Assembly: GCA_026225945.1 (NCBI GenBank)
Contig: JAMJFZ010000879.1
Span: 1,614,001 to 1,678,000 of the forward strand
Direction: 5' to 3'
Length of the DNA: 64,000 bases
From: Cricetomys ansorgei
Taxonomy: Eukaryota > Chordata > Mammalia > Rodentia > Nesomyidae
In this document: piece after piece, positions 34,567 to 45,214 of the stretch
Numbering within the stretch: position 1 is the stretch's first letter
Layout of the letters: every line of letters starts with the position of its first letter
Program-made: the position numbers and the translations under genes
The notes under the pieces: model-generated
The model's input: only the letters and a program-made list of their open reading frames with translations
What the model was told of the DNA's origin: nothing
Databases searched by the model: none

Positions 34567-34790
34567 CAGCAGTTCTCAAACTGTGGGTCATGGTCCCTTT
34601 GGGGATTGAATGACCCTTTCACAGGGGTTGCCTAAGACCCTCTGTATATCCAATATTTACATTAGGATTTATGAACAGTAGCAAAATTAGAGTTATGAAA
34701 TAGCAACAAAAATAAAATTTTGGGTGGGGTCACCACAACATCGGGAACTGTAGTAAAGGGTCACAGCATTAAGAAAATTGAGAACCACTG
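34567..34790 (+). mobile_element. URR1 (rodent hAT-type MITE), full length
   Basis: A complete 224-bp element with imperfect terminal inverted repeats (cagcagttctcaaactg and ttgagaaccactg). Internal sequence fits URR1: 'tgaatgaccctttcacaggg', 'gttgcctaagaccctctg', 'gtagcaaaattagagttatg', 'ggtcaccacaacatc'. Non-autonomous; no coding capacity. Confidence 0.92.
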
Positions 34791-35329
34791 ACCTAGAGAA
34801 TTGTATTCTAATTTTCCTGAGGAATTTTTCCAGAGGCTCATCACTAACACCTGTTATGTGCTATATCTATGGCTTGGCAAGTGCTTTCTTTAATTTGATG
34901 AGACCAAGAGGAGTGAGTTGACTTCCATTTTGTCTACTTCCTGACTTCCATTTGACCACAGTCTGCATACAAACTGTGAAATCCTTCTGAGGGCAAACTT
35001 CAGAACTAAAATGGAGTCAGGTTGCTTCATTCTCGCATTGAGGTCCTAGCCACTAATTTTTGTGGTTTTCTGAGCTTGTTTTCCAGGTCTTTTGTTTGTC
35101 AAAAAGTCTTAAAAATCAAATTCTTCTTTCTTCAATATTTTATAATGTTTCCTCATTTTGCCTCTGGGAAAATCTCAAATCCTTCACTTGTTTTAAGGTG
35201 ACATGATTGCTCACTATCACCAAGTTTCCCACTTACTCATCTTCCAGACCCCACACACATCTAACTACATCTGCCTCACTTTCCTGTTTCCGCACCTGGT
35301 AGGCAAGACTCAATATATATACAAAGAAT
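34791..35329. other. Stretch without supported gene
   Basis: AT-rich. 'gacttccattt' occurs twice at 34920-34960. Nothing else recognised. Confidence 0.4.
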
Positions 35330-35430
35330 ATCATAATATATCATATATATAACATATACTATTATATGTTATATTATGTGTTATTATATGTTATATATCA
35401 TATATATCATTATCACATATATAATATGCA

Positions 35431-35465
<35 letters not shown>

Positions 35466-35466
35466 G
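35330..35466. repeat. AT-rich simple repeat with (TG)n(TA)n core
   Basis: Imperfect atat/tatc units with many small palindromes, then about 9 TG and 8 TA units at 35430-35465. Confidence 0.9.
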
Positions 35467-35668
35467 TAATTTTTGTGCATATGGAGGTTTTGCCTGCATG
35501 TATGTCTATGAACCACATGTGTTCTTGGTACTTTTATGACCAAAAGTGGGTGTCCCTGGGAGTAGATTTATAGACTTTTATGAGCTGTCACATAGGTGCT
35601 GGGAATGGAATTCGGGTCTCTTGTAAGAGCAGCCAGTGATCTTAAGTGCTGAGCCATCTCCTCATCCC
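35467..35668 (-). mobile_element. B3/B2 SINE
   Basis: Antisense: 'gttttgcctgcatgtatgtc', 'accacatgtgttcttggtac', 'taggtgctgggaatggaatt', 'gagcagccagtgatcttaag', 'tgctgagccatctcctcatc'. Confidence 0.88.
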
Positions 35669-35789
35669 ATCGCCTTCAGTGTTCTTTATCTTGGATAATT
35701 AATTAATTATCTTCAGAATTTGATACTTGACATATTTACCATATCTTTATGGTAGATCATATAAACAACCCCCCCCCCCCGGTCTCCCT

Positions 35790-35865
35790 ACTTGACCTCC
35801 TCCCATCCTCTCCAACTCCCTCTGAAGTTCATAACCTCTTCTTGTTTCTGTTTCTGTAGTTATTG

Positions 35866-35907
<42 letters not shown>

Positions 35908-37075
35908 ACTGAGCCCATTGAAAGTTACTTTTACACACTTATATTTAACACTGACCATTTGGGACTGGATAATCCATCAGAGAGCTCATCTAAGGAGAAG
36001 TCTGAATCCCCTTCTTGAAGTTGCAATTGATTGCCTGTGGCTTTTTATCCAGGCATGGCAAGCTGTAAACTTCTTATCCACATTGGTATTTCAACTGGTA
36101 CTTTCATTATGCAAATATTGTTTAGGCAAACATCTTGTTAAGATTTTATGGGCGTACTATCCCTGGTATGCTTAGAAGACAGTATCTTGCAGCAGATGTT
36201 CTGGTTTTCTGGCTCTTACAATTTTTCTGCCCAACTTCTTTGATAACCACTGAGCTTCACGCATAGGTGTTAAATTGTAGATGTACAAATTGGGGCTGGT
36301 CGCTGATCATTTCTTATCTCATTTGACCAGTTGTGGCTCTTTTTAGCAGCCTCTGTCTACAGCAAAAGGAAGCTTCTTTGATGAGTAGTGAAAACTACAA
36401 CTATCTGTAATTATAAGGATAAGTGTTTACAGTATGGTTAGAAATTATATTGGTTTAGGACAATGGCAGTAGTAGCTTTTCCTCTAGGGTTTATGACCTC
36501 TCTAGCCATGGGTAGTTTTCTAGGTTTACAATATACCAGGCTGAATTCCTTCCTACTAAATGGGCCTTAAATCTAATTAGACAGCTGTTGGTTACCACCA
36601 TGATAATAATGCCTCTATGGCACCATTTGGGATATCTTTTGGGCCTGGCCATTGCTGTGGTTAGTGGACTTTACAGTTAGAAGGACTATTGATTGTTTTG
36701 TTTTACCCCTTGAGAGTTTGCATAGAGCTTTCTGATATGGTGAGAATTAGTACTCAGGGAGGAGGCTTGCAAGTAAGTTCTATCTTGATTCCTCCAAGTC
36801 CTGTGTCTAAAATATTTGATGTCTTTAATAATAGGATCTTACCTTAAAGTTATGGGAGGCAGTAAAGGGTAATGGTAATAGCCTACATTGGTTTTGGAGT
36901 TTCTTAGACTCCTCTGACCAACAACTGGGAGGGATGTTTCCCAAGCCTGGTTGCACTGTTTCTTTCTACAGTGAGAAATCTTCATATTACTGTCTCATCT
37001 CCTTTAAGCATTTTCTCAACTGGACCTTTAAGCCTGGAGGTGTAACTCTAAAGTATAGCACTTGATTATTATGCA
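35790..37075 (-). mobile_element. Rodent L1 3'UTR-type sequence with internal (CA)n
   Basis: Antisense rodent L1-associated sequence, in order: 'cccatcctctccaactccct', (CA)n at 35868-35903, 'ctgaccatttgggactggat', 'gcaaacatcttgttaagatt', 'tctggctcttacaatttttc', 'cagctgttggttaccaccat', 'ggatcttaccttaaagttat', 'ctgaccaacaactgggaggg', 'cctggttgcactgtttcttt'. The same family recurs at 51.2-52.4 kb. Confidence 0.72.
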
Positions 37076-37274
37076 TGGATGTTCTGTTTTGCTTCTTTGC
37101 TATAACGTTAAAACATTGACCAAAAGCAACTTAAGGGAAGAAAGTTTATTTGGCACCGAAGTTACAGTCCATCATCAAGGGAAGAAGCCAAGACAGGAAC
37201 TCAAGACATTACCTGGATGCAGGACCTGAAGCAAAGACCAAGGTGGAATGCTTGCTAGTTCTGGATTGCTCAGC

Positions 37275-37585
37275 TTCCTTATTCCTTCCTTTCCCTTCCC
37301 CTCCCCTCCCTTCCCTTCCTTCCCCTCCCCCTCCTCCCCCCCTCCCCTCCTCTTCCCTCCTTCCCCTCCCTCCCCTCCCCTCGCCTCCCCTTCCCTCCTT
37401 CCCCTTCCCTTCCCTTCCCTTTCTTTTCCTTTCCTCCTTGTTCTCCTCCTTCTTTATCTTCTCTCTTCCTCCTTCTTCCCCCTTTCTTTGTCTGTCTGTC
37501 TGTCTCTGTCTTTGTCTGTCTCTCTTTCTCTCTCTCTCTGTCTCTGTCTCTCTCTCTCTCTGTCTCTCTCTCTCTCTCTGTATGT
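37275..37585. repeat. ~300-bp polypyrimidine tract
   Basis: Almost pure C/T on the plus strand: CCCT/CCTT units, then TCTG/TC units. Such tracts can form triplex (H-DNA) and are length-unstable. The 157- and 134-codon Pro/Ser/Leu-rich frames across it are artefacts. Confidence 0.95.
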
Positions 37586-37599
37586 ATGCATCTGTATGT

Positions 37600-37738
37600 C
37601 TGATACAGAATCTTGCTATGTAATCTTGGCTGTACTGGAATTTCTTATGTAGACCAGGCTAGACTTGAACTCATAGAGATCCTCCTGCCTCTGCTTCTTC
37701 AGTGTTGAGACCAAAGGTATGCACCAATCCTAGCTATT
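37600..37738 (-). mobile_element. B1 SINE
   Basis: Antisense B1: 'acagaatcttgctatgtaat', 'cttggctgtactggaatttc', 'aggctagacttgaactcata', 'gagatcctcctgcctctgc', 'accaaaggtatgcacca'. Its T-rich side merges with the polypyrimidine tract, suggesting the tract grew from the B1 tail. Confidence 0.85.
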
Positions 37739-37890
37739 AGCTACATTTCTTATATATCCCAGATCCACCTGCCTGGCTATGTCTACCTACATTAATTAGT
37801 TTAAAAGAGGCAATAATCAGTTGTCTTTCTCTTCCTTCCAGACAACTCTAGCTTTGTGGCAAGTTGACAACTGAAACTAATTATGACAAT

Positions 37891-38384
37891 GGTGTTCTGA
37901 ATTCAATCCCCAGATATATAATATGAAACAAAACACCCAGCCACCACCAACAAAAATATCCCAGCCTGGTCACCTTACTGTATGACCCACCTAATACATC
38001 CATTCCTTTATTTCCTTCCCTACTCCCACATATAAAAACTAGCTTTAAAATCCTTAAATCTTCTTCATTGTTTTAACTTTTCTCCCCCTGCTAGATATTC
38101 AGCTTTTCCTGCTCTGTTCATTGCCGTGTACCAAACAGTTATAACCACACCTGATGGAGCAAACACTCAACAGGAAAAGTAAGTTTTTCATTAGACAATG
38201 GCTTCTCCACTCAGAGAGCAGGGTGGGCAGGTTCACTAGCAGTTCCTTTAAGCGGGATCATTATTTTATAAATAATTAACACATCTCTACATAGAGTGTT
38301 CTCAGCACCACTTCCATACCATCAACATCCTTGTTCAGAGCTCTCCAGGAATGGAAGTTGGAAACTTAACAGTCTTCAAATTTC
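37891..38384. other. Stretch without supported gene
   Basis: No confident repeat or exon. Confidence 0.4.
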
Positions 38385-38550
38385 AATACCACTAGCTATT
38401 ATCCCAACGACCTGGGGGAAGTAAGCCTTTGTAAACTTGTTTCCTCTTCTATAAAATGGATATTGTATTAATTCAGGTCTTTTCATAAAGACGTTGTGGG
38501 AACTAGATGAGAAAATATATGTGAGGTGCTGCATGCTGGATAGAGTGTTT
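38385..38550 (+). mobile_element. MIR (ancient SINE)
   Basis: MIR core and 3' half: 'cttgtttcctcttctataaa', 'atggatattgtattaattca', 'gttgtgggaactagatgaga', 'aaatatatgtgaggtgct'. Its survival marks this region as old, little-replaced DNA next to the candidate exons. Confidence 0.7.
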
Positions 38551-39796
38551 GTAGGAAATTGCAATTAGGAAGCACTTTAGGACATGCACAAGGGGCTACA
38601 CTTTTTTCTATTATTATATTATTTCTATTTCTATTATTATTATTATTACTACAGTTTTGTTATTCAGTAAAACTTTGTAGATAGAGCAAAGATAATACTG
38701 ATAAGTGAAACACTAGTGTATCAATTTGTATTATGAACTCTTAGAAGATAAATCCACACTCAAGGAAAAATATGAAATTTATGATGAATTATAAAGCATT
38801 TGAGTTCGCATTTTTGTTTTTCCGTACTACTGATGATCCAGAAAAGATGACCTCTCCATATCTCTAAGTCAATAAATTTCCTAAAAATTATTTCAACTGG
38901 ATGAAGAGCTTTTTACAGTTTTATCTTTCAAACCAGACTTGATTATTTTGTGGTATGTTTTTAAATTTTTAACCAAGTTTTTCTCTTTGTTAGACCATCT
39001 GGGCTCTCTCAGTTTAATTTTCAAAAAAACTGATATTTCCAATTAATTTTAATTTGTCAGTTACACATCAGAATTAAATGGTTGTATTAGATTTTAATCA
39101 CTTCTGGGAACAAATATTTGCATAATTGATTATCAGCCCTTGAGACTGTAGTTATTTCTTCAAGAACATTCTTTCATTAAATGTGGAATTTTAAACCAAT
39201 TGAAAATGATCTTCTTTCATTACATAAATCTAGCTTTCAATTTTTGAACCCATTACCTTGATGTTGAACGTCATTTCCCATTTTGAAAACTCATTTCATG
39301 TGCTAGTGTCAGAAATGATCAGAGATATTACCAAGAAAATGACCAATAAGCCATAAAGCTGTTCAACTCATTTTTAGCACCATTTATTTGTCACTGGGAA
39401 AGTTTTATTCCAAATAACTTTGGAGCACAGAAATGATATTTCTCCAGGTAGAAGAATGTACTGTCCAGTACAGATATATTTTATTTAGAATTTGTACTCT
39501 AGCTGTTAAACACACATGAAATGGAACCCGTTGTGACTTTAAAACTGTTGTACGGGAGGGAATATCAGCTTTAATGGAATCAAAAAGAGAAGTGTGCCCA
39601 AAAGATAAGCTCTCTCCAGATTTCATTTGAAGCCAGCTAGACTAAGACATTTCATTGTCCACCGCGTTCACCAGCATGCGGAATGGTGTAGGAAAATACC
39701 AAACTGCTTTTTGCAAACCTGTGTCCCCAGACTGGATACCTATCAAATCTCTTTTCCAAAACTGAATAAATTAATCCAAGACACAGAAGTTATGTT
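38551..39796. other. TE-poor stretch without supported gene
   Basis: AT-rich, unique-looking sequence with an imperfect TTA repeat at about 38610-38648. No exon is recognised, but it is plausible intronic DNA upstream of the candidate exons. Confidence 0.4.
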
Positions 39797-40015
39797 GAGG
39801 GGCTAGAAAGATGGCTCAGAGCTTAAGAGCACCTGTTGCTCTCGCAGAGGGCTCATGTTCAGTTCTAGGCATCCATTCGGTGGCTAATAACCTATGTAAC
39901 TCCAGTTCCTGAGCATCTGATGCCCTCTTCTGAGGGAAGTGCATTCATGCTGGGTACAAACATAGATGCTAAGAAGACACACATATACATTAAATTATTT
40001 GTAAAAACCTTTAAA
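39797..40015 (+). mobile_element. B3/B2 SINE
   Basis: Sense: 'ggggctagaaagatggctca', 'gagcttaagagcacctgttg', 'tcatgttcagttctaggcat', 'gatgccctcttctgagggaa', then 'acacatatacattaaattat'. It ends about 140 bp before the candidate exon. Confidence 0.9.
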
Positions 40016-40153
40016 AGGATGTTATGTTGAGCTGGTACGATTTAAATATGAACTTGAGTTTCCATCATTCTTGAACATGTAGAATATTAGTTATAAAAGA
40101 TTGTAGCCAAAATCTTCTTTATGAAACATTTTTTTTTTCTAAAATTGTTGAAG

Positions 40154-40250
40154 GCAACACAGACTCAAGGGACAGTGGCAGCCTCCAGTCCTCCGATGGC
40201 TGGAGCAGAAGGCTCCCGAAAGCTGCCTCTGTGTCTTTAGAAAACTCCAG
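40154..40250 (+). CDS. Candidate internal exon of unidentified gene
   Basis: A short exon-like segment. Upstream is a poly-T tract (about 40129-40139) and an AG at 40152-40153 (alternative AG at 40161-40162). Downstream is a consensus donor, CAG|gtaatc, at 40251. The frame runs NTDSRDSGSLQSSDGWSRRL then PKAASVSLENS, Ser/Arg-rich and hydrophilic with an RRLPKAAS site that resembles a PKA motif. It ends in phase 2 and joins in frame to the segment at 40352. Continuing into the intron hits a stop at once (40252-40254), as expected for a real donor. Local base use is richer in GC than the flanks. No known family is recognised, and upstream exons were not found in the window. Chance or pseudogene origin is possible. 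Confidence 0.5.
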
Positions 40251-40351
40251 GTAATCATTTAGACAGGTTCAAGCACACTTCAGAGCACATTTGCTTTTTG
40301 CCTCTGCTGAAAGTGGTGTGATGATGTGGCCTATTTTTCTTTGTCTTTCAG

Positions 40352-40460
40352 CAGGATTGGGAGCCCTCCTTGGCGCTTTGGCGCAGCTTATCAGATAAAT
40401 AAGAATATAGCCATGCTTACTCCGTCGTCTTATCTAAGCACTGAAAGATCCCTGGACTAA
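40352..40460 (+). CDS. Candidate terminal coding exon of the same gene
   Basis: Preceded by a strong acceptor, ttttctttgtctttcag at 40335-40351, followed by a tandem cag, so NAGNAG splicing would add or drop one Ser. Joined to the preceding candidate exon across a ~101-bp intron, the frame reads (S)RIGSPPWRFGAAYQINKN then IAMLTPSSYLSTERSLD and stops at TAA (40458-40460). This would be a 36-residue C-terminal end, hydrophilic, with no membrane segment and no recognised domain. The next downstream AATAAA that I see is at 41547-41552. The exact product is unknown. Confidence 0.5.
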
Positions 40461-40989
40461 AGAAGCACTTGATGGAAAATGCTTTTAGTTGCTAAAATGG
40501 AGTGTGTGTTCACAGCTAGAGTGTTTTTTGTGTTGGTTTTTGGTTTTTATTTCAGGTCATCACTACTGTTTATAGTGAAGGAAGGAAAGGGCAAGAATGT
40601 ATGGAGCTGTTACCTTCCTTTCAGTAAGGATTGGGGATGAAAGCAGTAGGACTTTGGATAATAGGATCCTAAATTACTGTTAGTTGCTGTGCCTCCTCTG
40701 TACCCACAAGGCCATGTACTCTACTGTTGCATAGCAAATGTGAAAAGCTGTTAAAGAACTCGAGGGAAAAGCTCTCAAGTCATGAACCCCACAAAAAAAA
40801 GGACATGAAGCAGCCTATCACTGGGTTCACGCCATTACGTAGGAAGTAGCAACACATTCAGATGTCTGTCCATAGAGTTAGTTTGAACTATTTAACCTCA
40901 ATTGGGACATTATTCTTCCTGACAAAGTTGGTGGAATACAGTTCTTTTCCACATAGTGGTGCATACTGAGGAATATATCATAAGAAATA
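40461..40989 (+). other. Possible 3'UTR of candidate gene
   Basis: Unique-looking sequence after the candidate stop codon, free of recognisable repeats until the ID element at about 40990. If the exon pair is real this would be the start of its 3'UTR, with possible AATAAA at 41547-41552 or 41788-41793. No other support. Confidence 0.3.
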
Positions 40990-41078
40990 AGAGACCTGGG
41001 TTTGGTGGTAGAGTACCTGTCTACCATGCATAAGGTCTCGGGTTCCAACCCAGCAGCACAACGACAAAAAAAAGGAAG
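40990..41078 (+). mobile_element. ID SINE (tRNA-Ala-derived)
   Basis: 'ggtggtagagtacctgtcta', 'ccatgcataaggtctcgggt', 'tccaacccagcag', then an A-rich tail. It keeps tRNA-like box A and box B but is a SINE, not a tRNA gene. Confidence 0.82.
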
Positions 41079-41267
41079 AAAATGGAGTTCACTGAGAAGA
41101 GAGAAACACAAAAGCAAAACTACCACAGAAAGCCAGAGAAAGAACATTTCCCCAAAACTGGTTTCAGATTTGCTCGAAAACATATATGATGAGGATCGAG
41201 AGTTAGAAGAGTGAGTTTAAAGCGACAACCAGATATATGTTACTCTTCTAACTTGTAGGTTTAAGCA

Positions 41268-41410
41268 GGAAACCATCATTTCCTTATCTAAAAATGAGAA
41301 AGAATATAAAGCTAACAAACTAACTCAGGAAACCTGTTGTGAGATTTAAGGAACACAGAACTTAAGTAATGCCAGGCATGTAAGAGTTCAAATCCATACT
41401 CCAGGCATCA
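41268..41410 (+). mobile_element. MIR fragment
   Basis: 'catttccttatctaaaaatg', 'agaaagaatataaagc', 'acctgttgtgagatttaagg', 'agtaatgccaggcatgtaa' follow the MIR 3' half. Diverged. Confidence 0.6.
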
Positions 41411-41591
41411 CTGATAAGATTGTAAGCAGTGACAAGGTACAAGCAGAATCTGAAAGCTAAGGCATTTATGTGAAGAAATGGCATGTAAATAGCAATGGAA
41501 AGGAGAAAGGCAGCTTGCAGTAATCAGGAAGGTTAGCAGATTTAAAAATAAAACAACTAAGAGGATGTATAGAGGTAATTAAATATTGTTG

Positions 41592-41800
41592 GGGTTGGAG
41601 AGATGGCTCAGCAGTTAATAGCATGTACTGCTTTTCCAGAAGATCCACGTTCAGTTCCCAGCACCCCTATATTGAGTGGCTCTAATCCCTGTGACTCTGA
41701 GCTCCAGAGGAGCCAATGTGTCTGGGTTCCTAGGGCGCCTGTACACATGTGCATATACAGACATGTGTACAGATAATTTAAAAAGCAATAAAAGTTAAGT
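41592..41800 (+). mobile_element. B3/B2 SINE
   Basis: Sense copy: 'ggttggagagatggctcagc', 'agttcccagcacccctatat', 'gagctccagaggagccaatg', 'gtacacatgtgcatatacag', A-rich end. It supplies an AATAAA at 41788. Confidence 0.93.
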
Positions 41801-42899
41801 CGTAAGATTAAATGCCATAATTTCCCTCAAAATTAATGTAGGATTGATCTTTATTTTGTTGTCTACTCAAAACCTGCACAGTGGGTCACAGATTGTTCTT
41901 ATTTTATTTCAAAGTGACTCAATCTATTTTCAGTTCTTACTTTTCATTTTTTTAAAAAATAATTAGACTTTCTTATCTTCAAGCTTGTGTCTAGCTTTTA
42001 TGTTTATTAGCTTTTGGCTCAAAAACAGAGAAGAGTTAGAAAGGACCATTCCCGTGTAAGAATCCTACCTTACAAACCCTCTATTCATTTTGCCAATAAT
42101 AGCATTGCATACATACATTTGTATTTGCCTTATTGTGCTATCTTAAATATGACTAAATGGTTATTATAACTTCTCAAAAGCACTCATTCAACATCGTGGT
42201 CTCCATGGAAACAAAAGGAAAACATTCCCTCTTTGTTCACAGCTCTCATCTTTCTAATCAGAGGAACTGGAAAAAGATATGTTGGGTTTGTTTCTCCTAG
42301 ACCACTTACTTTTTGGCTAAGGAACCATCTATAATGGAGGCAGTGTTCCTGGATCAGTCAGGTTTGGCAGGGAAAGAGGAAGCCACCTTAATGGAAAATA
42401 TTAATATGAAGAATTTGAGGGTTATGCATCCATTGGAAAAATTGCAAAAGAAAAGACCAGAAGGGCCTCTTGCAGGAAATTTGGAAATGTAAGGATTTCA
42501 CAGAAGCCACCAGCAGTAGTTGTAGTTTGCCAGCAGAGCAGAAACAGGAGCAAAGGAAAAACTCTTCCTATAAGTGAGCCAGACCTCATCTCTTCCTCTC
42601 CAAACCTTGACTTTATCCTTCCTGTCTTCTGCTTGTGGACACTCACCATCTGGTTTTTATTGGTGGTCCACCTTGTTCCATAGCTTCTACTTAATTCTTG
42701 CCACTGGGGAGTAGCAGTGGGGTATGAGAGTCAGGAAGAGCAGAATAGTTCTGGCTCTCCCTCTTGGAGGTTACCTCAGAAAGACTGTTCTTTGATCGCA
42801 GGAGCTCAAGTTAGTTATTTCTCACACGAGAGTGTGTTCACACATACGCAGATATGTGTAGAACTGGAGGTCAACATTGAGTGTCTTCTCAGTTGCTTT
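41801..42899. other. Stretch without supported gene
   Basis: AT-rich to 42280, then more balanced composition. No confident repeat or exon. Confidence 0.4.
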
Positions 42900-43084
42900 G
42901 CACTGTTTTTTTAAGGTCTCTCCTTGAAACTGGAGTGCACTTTTTGGCTAGATTGGATTCCCCAGTGCTGAGGTTACAGATGTGTGCTTCCACCAGGCAT
43001 TTACATGAGTTATACAGATCTGAACTCAGCTCTTTATGCTTGCAGTGCAAACACTTTTACCAATTGGGATGATCTTCCCATCCC
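42900..43084 (-). mobile_element. B4 (ID/B1 composite) SINE
   Basis: Antisense: B1-like part 'ctttttggctagattggatt', 'agtgctgaggttacagatgt', 'gtgcttccaccaggcat', followed by the ID-like head 'gatctgaactcagctcttta', 'tgcttgcagtgcaaacactt', 'ttaccaattgggatgatctt', 'cccatcccc'. Confidence 0.75.
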
Positions 43085-43539
43085 CTCTGGGGAGATAGCA
43101 GTTCTTCCTGACAGTATCCTTTGGGATCCCATCACATTCTGTGGCATCTTGTAAACACTACTTAGTGTACCAACACCCCTCTACTCATTCTAACACAGGC
43201 ATGCTCAGTGTCCTAGGGGGGATCTTTACTAAAGGAATAGTTTCTTCTCTGAGTGTCCAGCTAAAGCGGGATATGTAATTATTTTCTGAGCCTAGGGAGA
43301 CATACTTCAAAGCTGGTAGAATTCCTGATCCATGGGATGAAGTCTAAATAGCAGCAAAGATCAAGCATCAGTCACTCAAATGATTCTGCCAGCAGGGATA
43401 ATAAACCAAAGCCACAACTTTATTCTTTGTGGAACTGTAGAGATTGATGTCATCATATCTGAGAGAGAATGATGGTGATTCCTCTGATGTCCTTATTTAA
43501 ACTTAACCACTTGGCTAGCCAAATCAGACGGGCCATGGA
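43085..43539. other. Stretch, possibly upstream part of ERV fossil
   Basis: Unassigned DNA leading into the pol-like remnant; no clear motif. Confidence 0.3.
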
Positions 43540-43935
43540 AAGTGACAGCTAATTATTCCAGACTTCCTCAGTGATGATGTTGATTGCAGCTGAAGCTCCA
43601 GATGTGGTACTTACACAAGGGCAAACAAACACAGCTTGTTGCAGATATGGATCTGCAGTCCTTCATCCTCCATTCCGATTGGTGAAACAACCAGGAGCAA
43701 TTTTTCATTTTGCAGAAGAAACAGCAGCATATGTGTCCTCTGTGGGACACTCCCACTCTGTGCCAGACTACGTTGACCCTTCTGCTCTCTAGCCCATGAC
43801 AGCTGCAGGAAGCTTAGTCATTTGATAACAGGACATCTTGCTGATCTATGACGCTGATGCTGTGCAACTGACTTTGCCGAGAAGGAAACAGCAAGGCTTG
43901 AAATGTCTCAGAAAGATAGATCTGAGATAGAATGC
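43540..43935 (+). pseudogene. ERVL-type pol (reverse transcriptase) remnant
   Basis: A 73-codon sense frame (43571-43792) begins with AAEAPDVV, resembling the ERVL reverse transcriptase segment before the catalytic core. Its later part (FHFAEETAAYV) aligns loosely with the FAF..QYTF stretch. Beyond the stop, 43830-43870 resembles the region around the YxDD box, but frameshifts and stops separate the pieces. It is a decayed endogenous retrovirus-like fossil with no intact product. The only ERVL-class LTR noticed is a solitary MLT2 27 kb away, so they are unlikely to be one element. Confidence 0.5.
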
Positions 43936-44391
43936 AAAGGAAATTTCAAAGGCTCCTCACATGGGTCAAGTCTCTAAGAGCCCATGACTTGGGTCATGTC
44001 GAGTTTCTCTGTCCATTGTGTTTGATACTGATTAGAAAAGGAAAGGCTTGTCAAGATTCAGTTTAGAGGAGCTAGAGTTGAGTGTTCGTTGTTCAGCTCA
44101 CAAAGTCTGAGCTGCTGTTTTGTTTATCAAATGTGTTAGATAGAGAGTAAATGAGGATCTGCATTCCGCAGTCATGCAGCCAGTGAAATGGTGACATCTC
44201 AGAGCGTTGGGTCTCCCTATCCCTGCCACAGATTCATAGGTTGATGTGTATTGACTAATAATCTGAGACATGCTTGCCTTTTTCACTTAAAACAAGGTTT
44301 GTAGCAGCAGCATTTGTTTGCTGATGTCACTTGTCACCTATAATATCACCTCCAATCAGAAAAACTCCTTTATGTCAAAGGAAGGATATTG
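43936..44391. other. Stretch without confident assignment
   Basis: May continue the ERV internal sequence; no motif firm enough to call. Confidence 0.3.
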
Positions 44392-44836
44392 CCTTAATTA
44401 GGGTTTCTATTGTTGCAATAGAATATCCTATGACCTGGCAGAAAAGGCTTGATTTCATCTTATACATCTAGGAAATAGTCCATCACTGAGGAGTATCAGG
44501 GCAGGAATTCAAGCAGAACAGGGACCTGGAGACAGGCAGGAACTAAAGCAGAGGCCATGGAATTATGCTGATTAATAGCTTGTTCCTCACTTAGAACAAG
44601 TACTTGTTCCTTACATGGCTTACTGAGCCCTTTTTCTTATATCATCTAGAACCACCTGTCCAAGGATGACACCACATACAATTGGCTAGGCCCTCGAACA
44701 TCCATCATTAATAAAGAAAATGCCATACAGGTTGATCTCTAAGCAGACCTTATGAAGGCATTTCCTCAATTGAGGCTCCCTCCTCTCACATGACTCTGAC
44801 TTTGTCAAGTCGACAAAAAAACTATCCAGTACAAAC
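44392..44836 (-). mobile_element. ORR1 MaLR LTR, near complete
   Basis: Antisense ORR1 of about 445 bp: 'ttagggtttctattgttgca', 'atagtccatcactgaggagt', 'cagggcaggaattcaagcag', 'gcagaggccatggaattatg', 'ggcatttcctcaattgaggc', 'tccctcctctcacatgactc', 'actatccagtaca'. Confidence 0.88.
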
Positions 44837-45214
44837 ATTAATAAGATTACCCCACAAAGTTACTCTGTATCTCATTATTTGGAGGTAGAGGGGCAATAGG
44901 CTTGGTGGTATAATAAATGGCCTTCGGTAGGCTCAGTTTCATTAATAAATAGTGTGTAGCTCACTTCAAATTTGAGCTTTTATCCTACACAGTGAAACAT
45001 GTACCTATATGTACCTTGCTGTCATCCATGTCTGTGTGCGCGTTTGTATTTGTTTATCATAATTAGAACACTTGCATCTGGGACCAAGGGTTGAAGGGGA
45101 GTCCTCTTTGATGATTCCTTTGAAAAACAAACACCCCCAAAACTGTTATTAGTTGCAATTAGAAGTTATTAGTTGTTATTAGTTATTAGAAGGCTCAAAT
45201 AATCCTGTCTTAGC

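Larger units (their letters stand above)
37085..37890 (-). mobile_element. ORR1 LTR split by polypyrimidine tract and B1
   Basis: Left part: 'gaccaaaagcaacttaaggg', 'agtccatcatcaagggaaga', 'aggaactcaagac'. Right part (37740-37888): 'ttccagacaactctagcttt', 'gtggcaagttgacaactgaa'. Both are antisense ORR1 and are separated by the pyrimidine repeat and an antisense B1. Confidence 0.72.

Noticed and set aside
34567..34790. Terminal inverted repeats first considered as a regulatory palindrome
   Set aside because: The whole 224 bp is explained as the URR1 hAT-type element.
37150..37652. 157- and 134-codon sense frames rich in Pro, Ser and Leu
   Set aside because: They run straight through a polypyrimidine microsatellite and parts of an LTR and B1; no stop codons can occur in pure C/T DNA, so openness carries no information.
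40990..41078. Possible tRNA gene
   Set aside because: The box A/box B-like sequence belongs to an ID SINE; it lacks a tRNA-like 3' half and ends in an A-rich tail.
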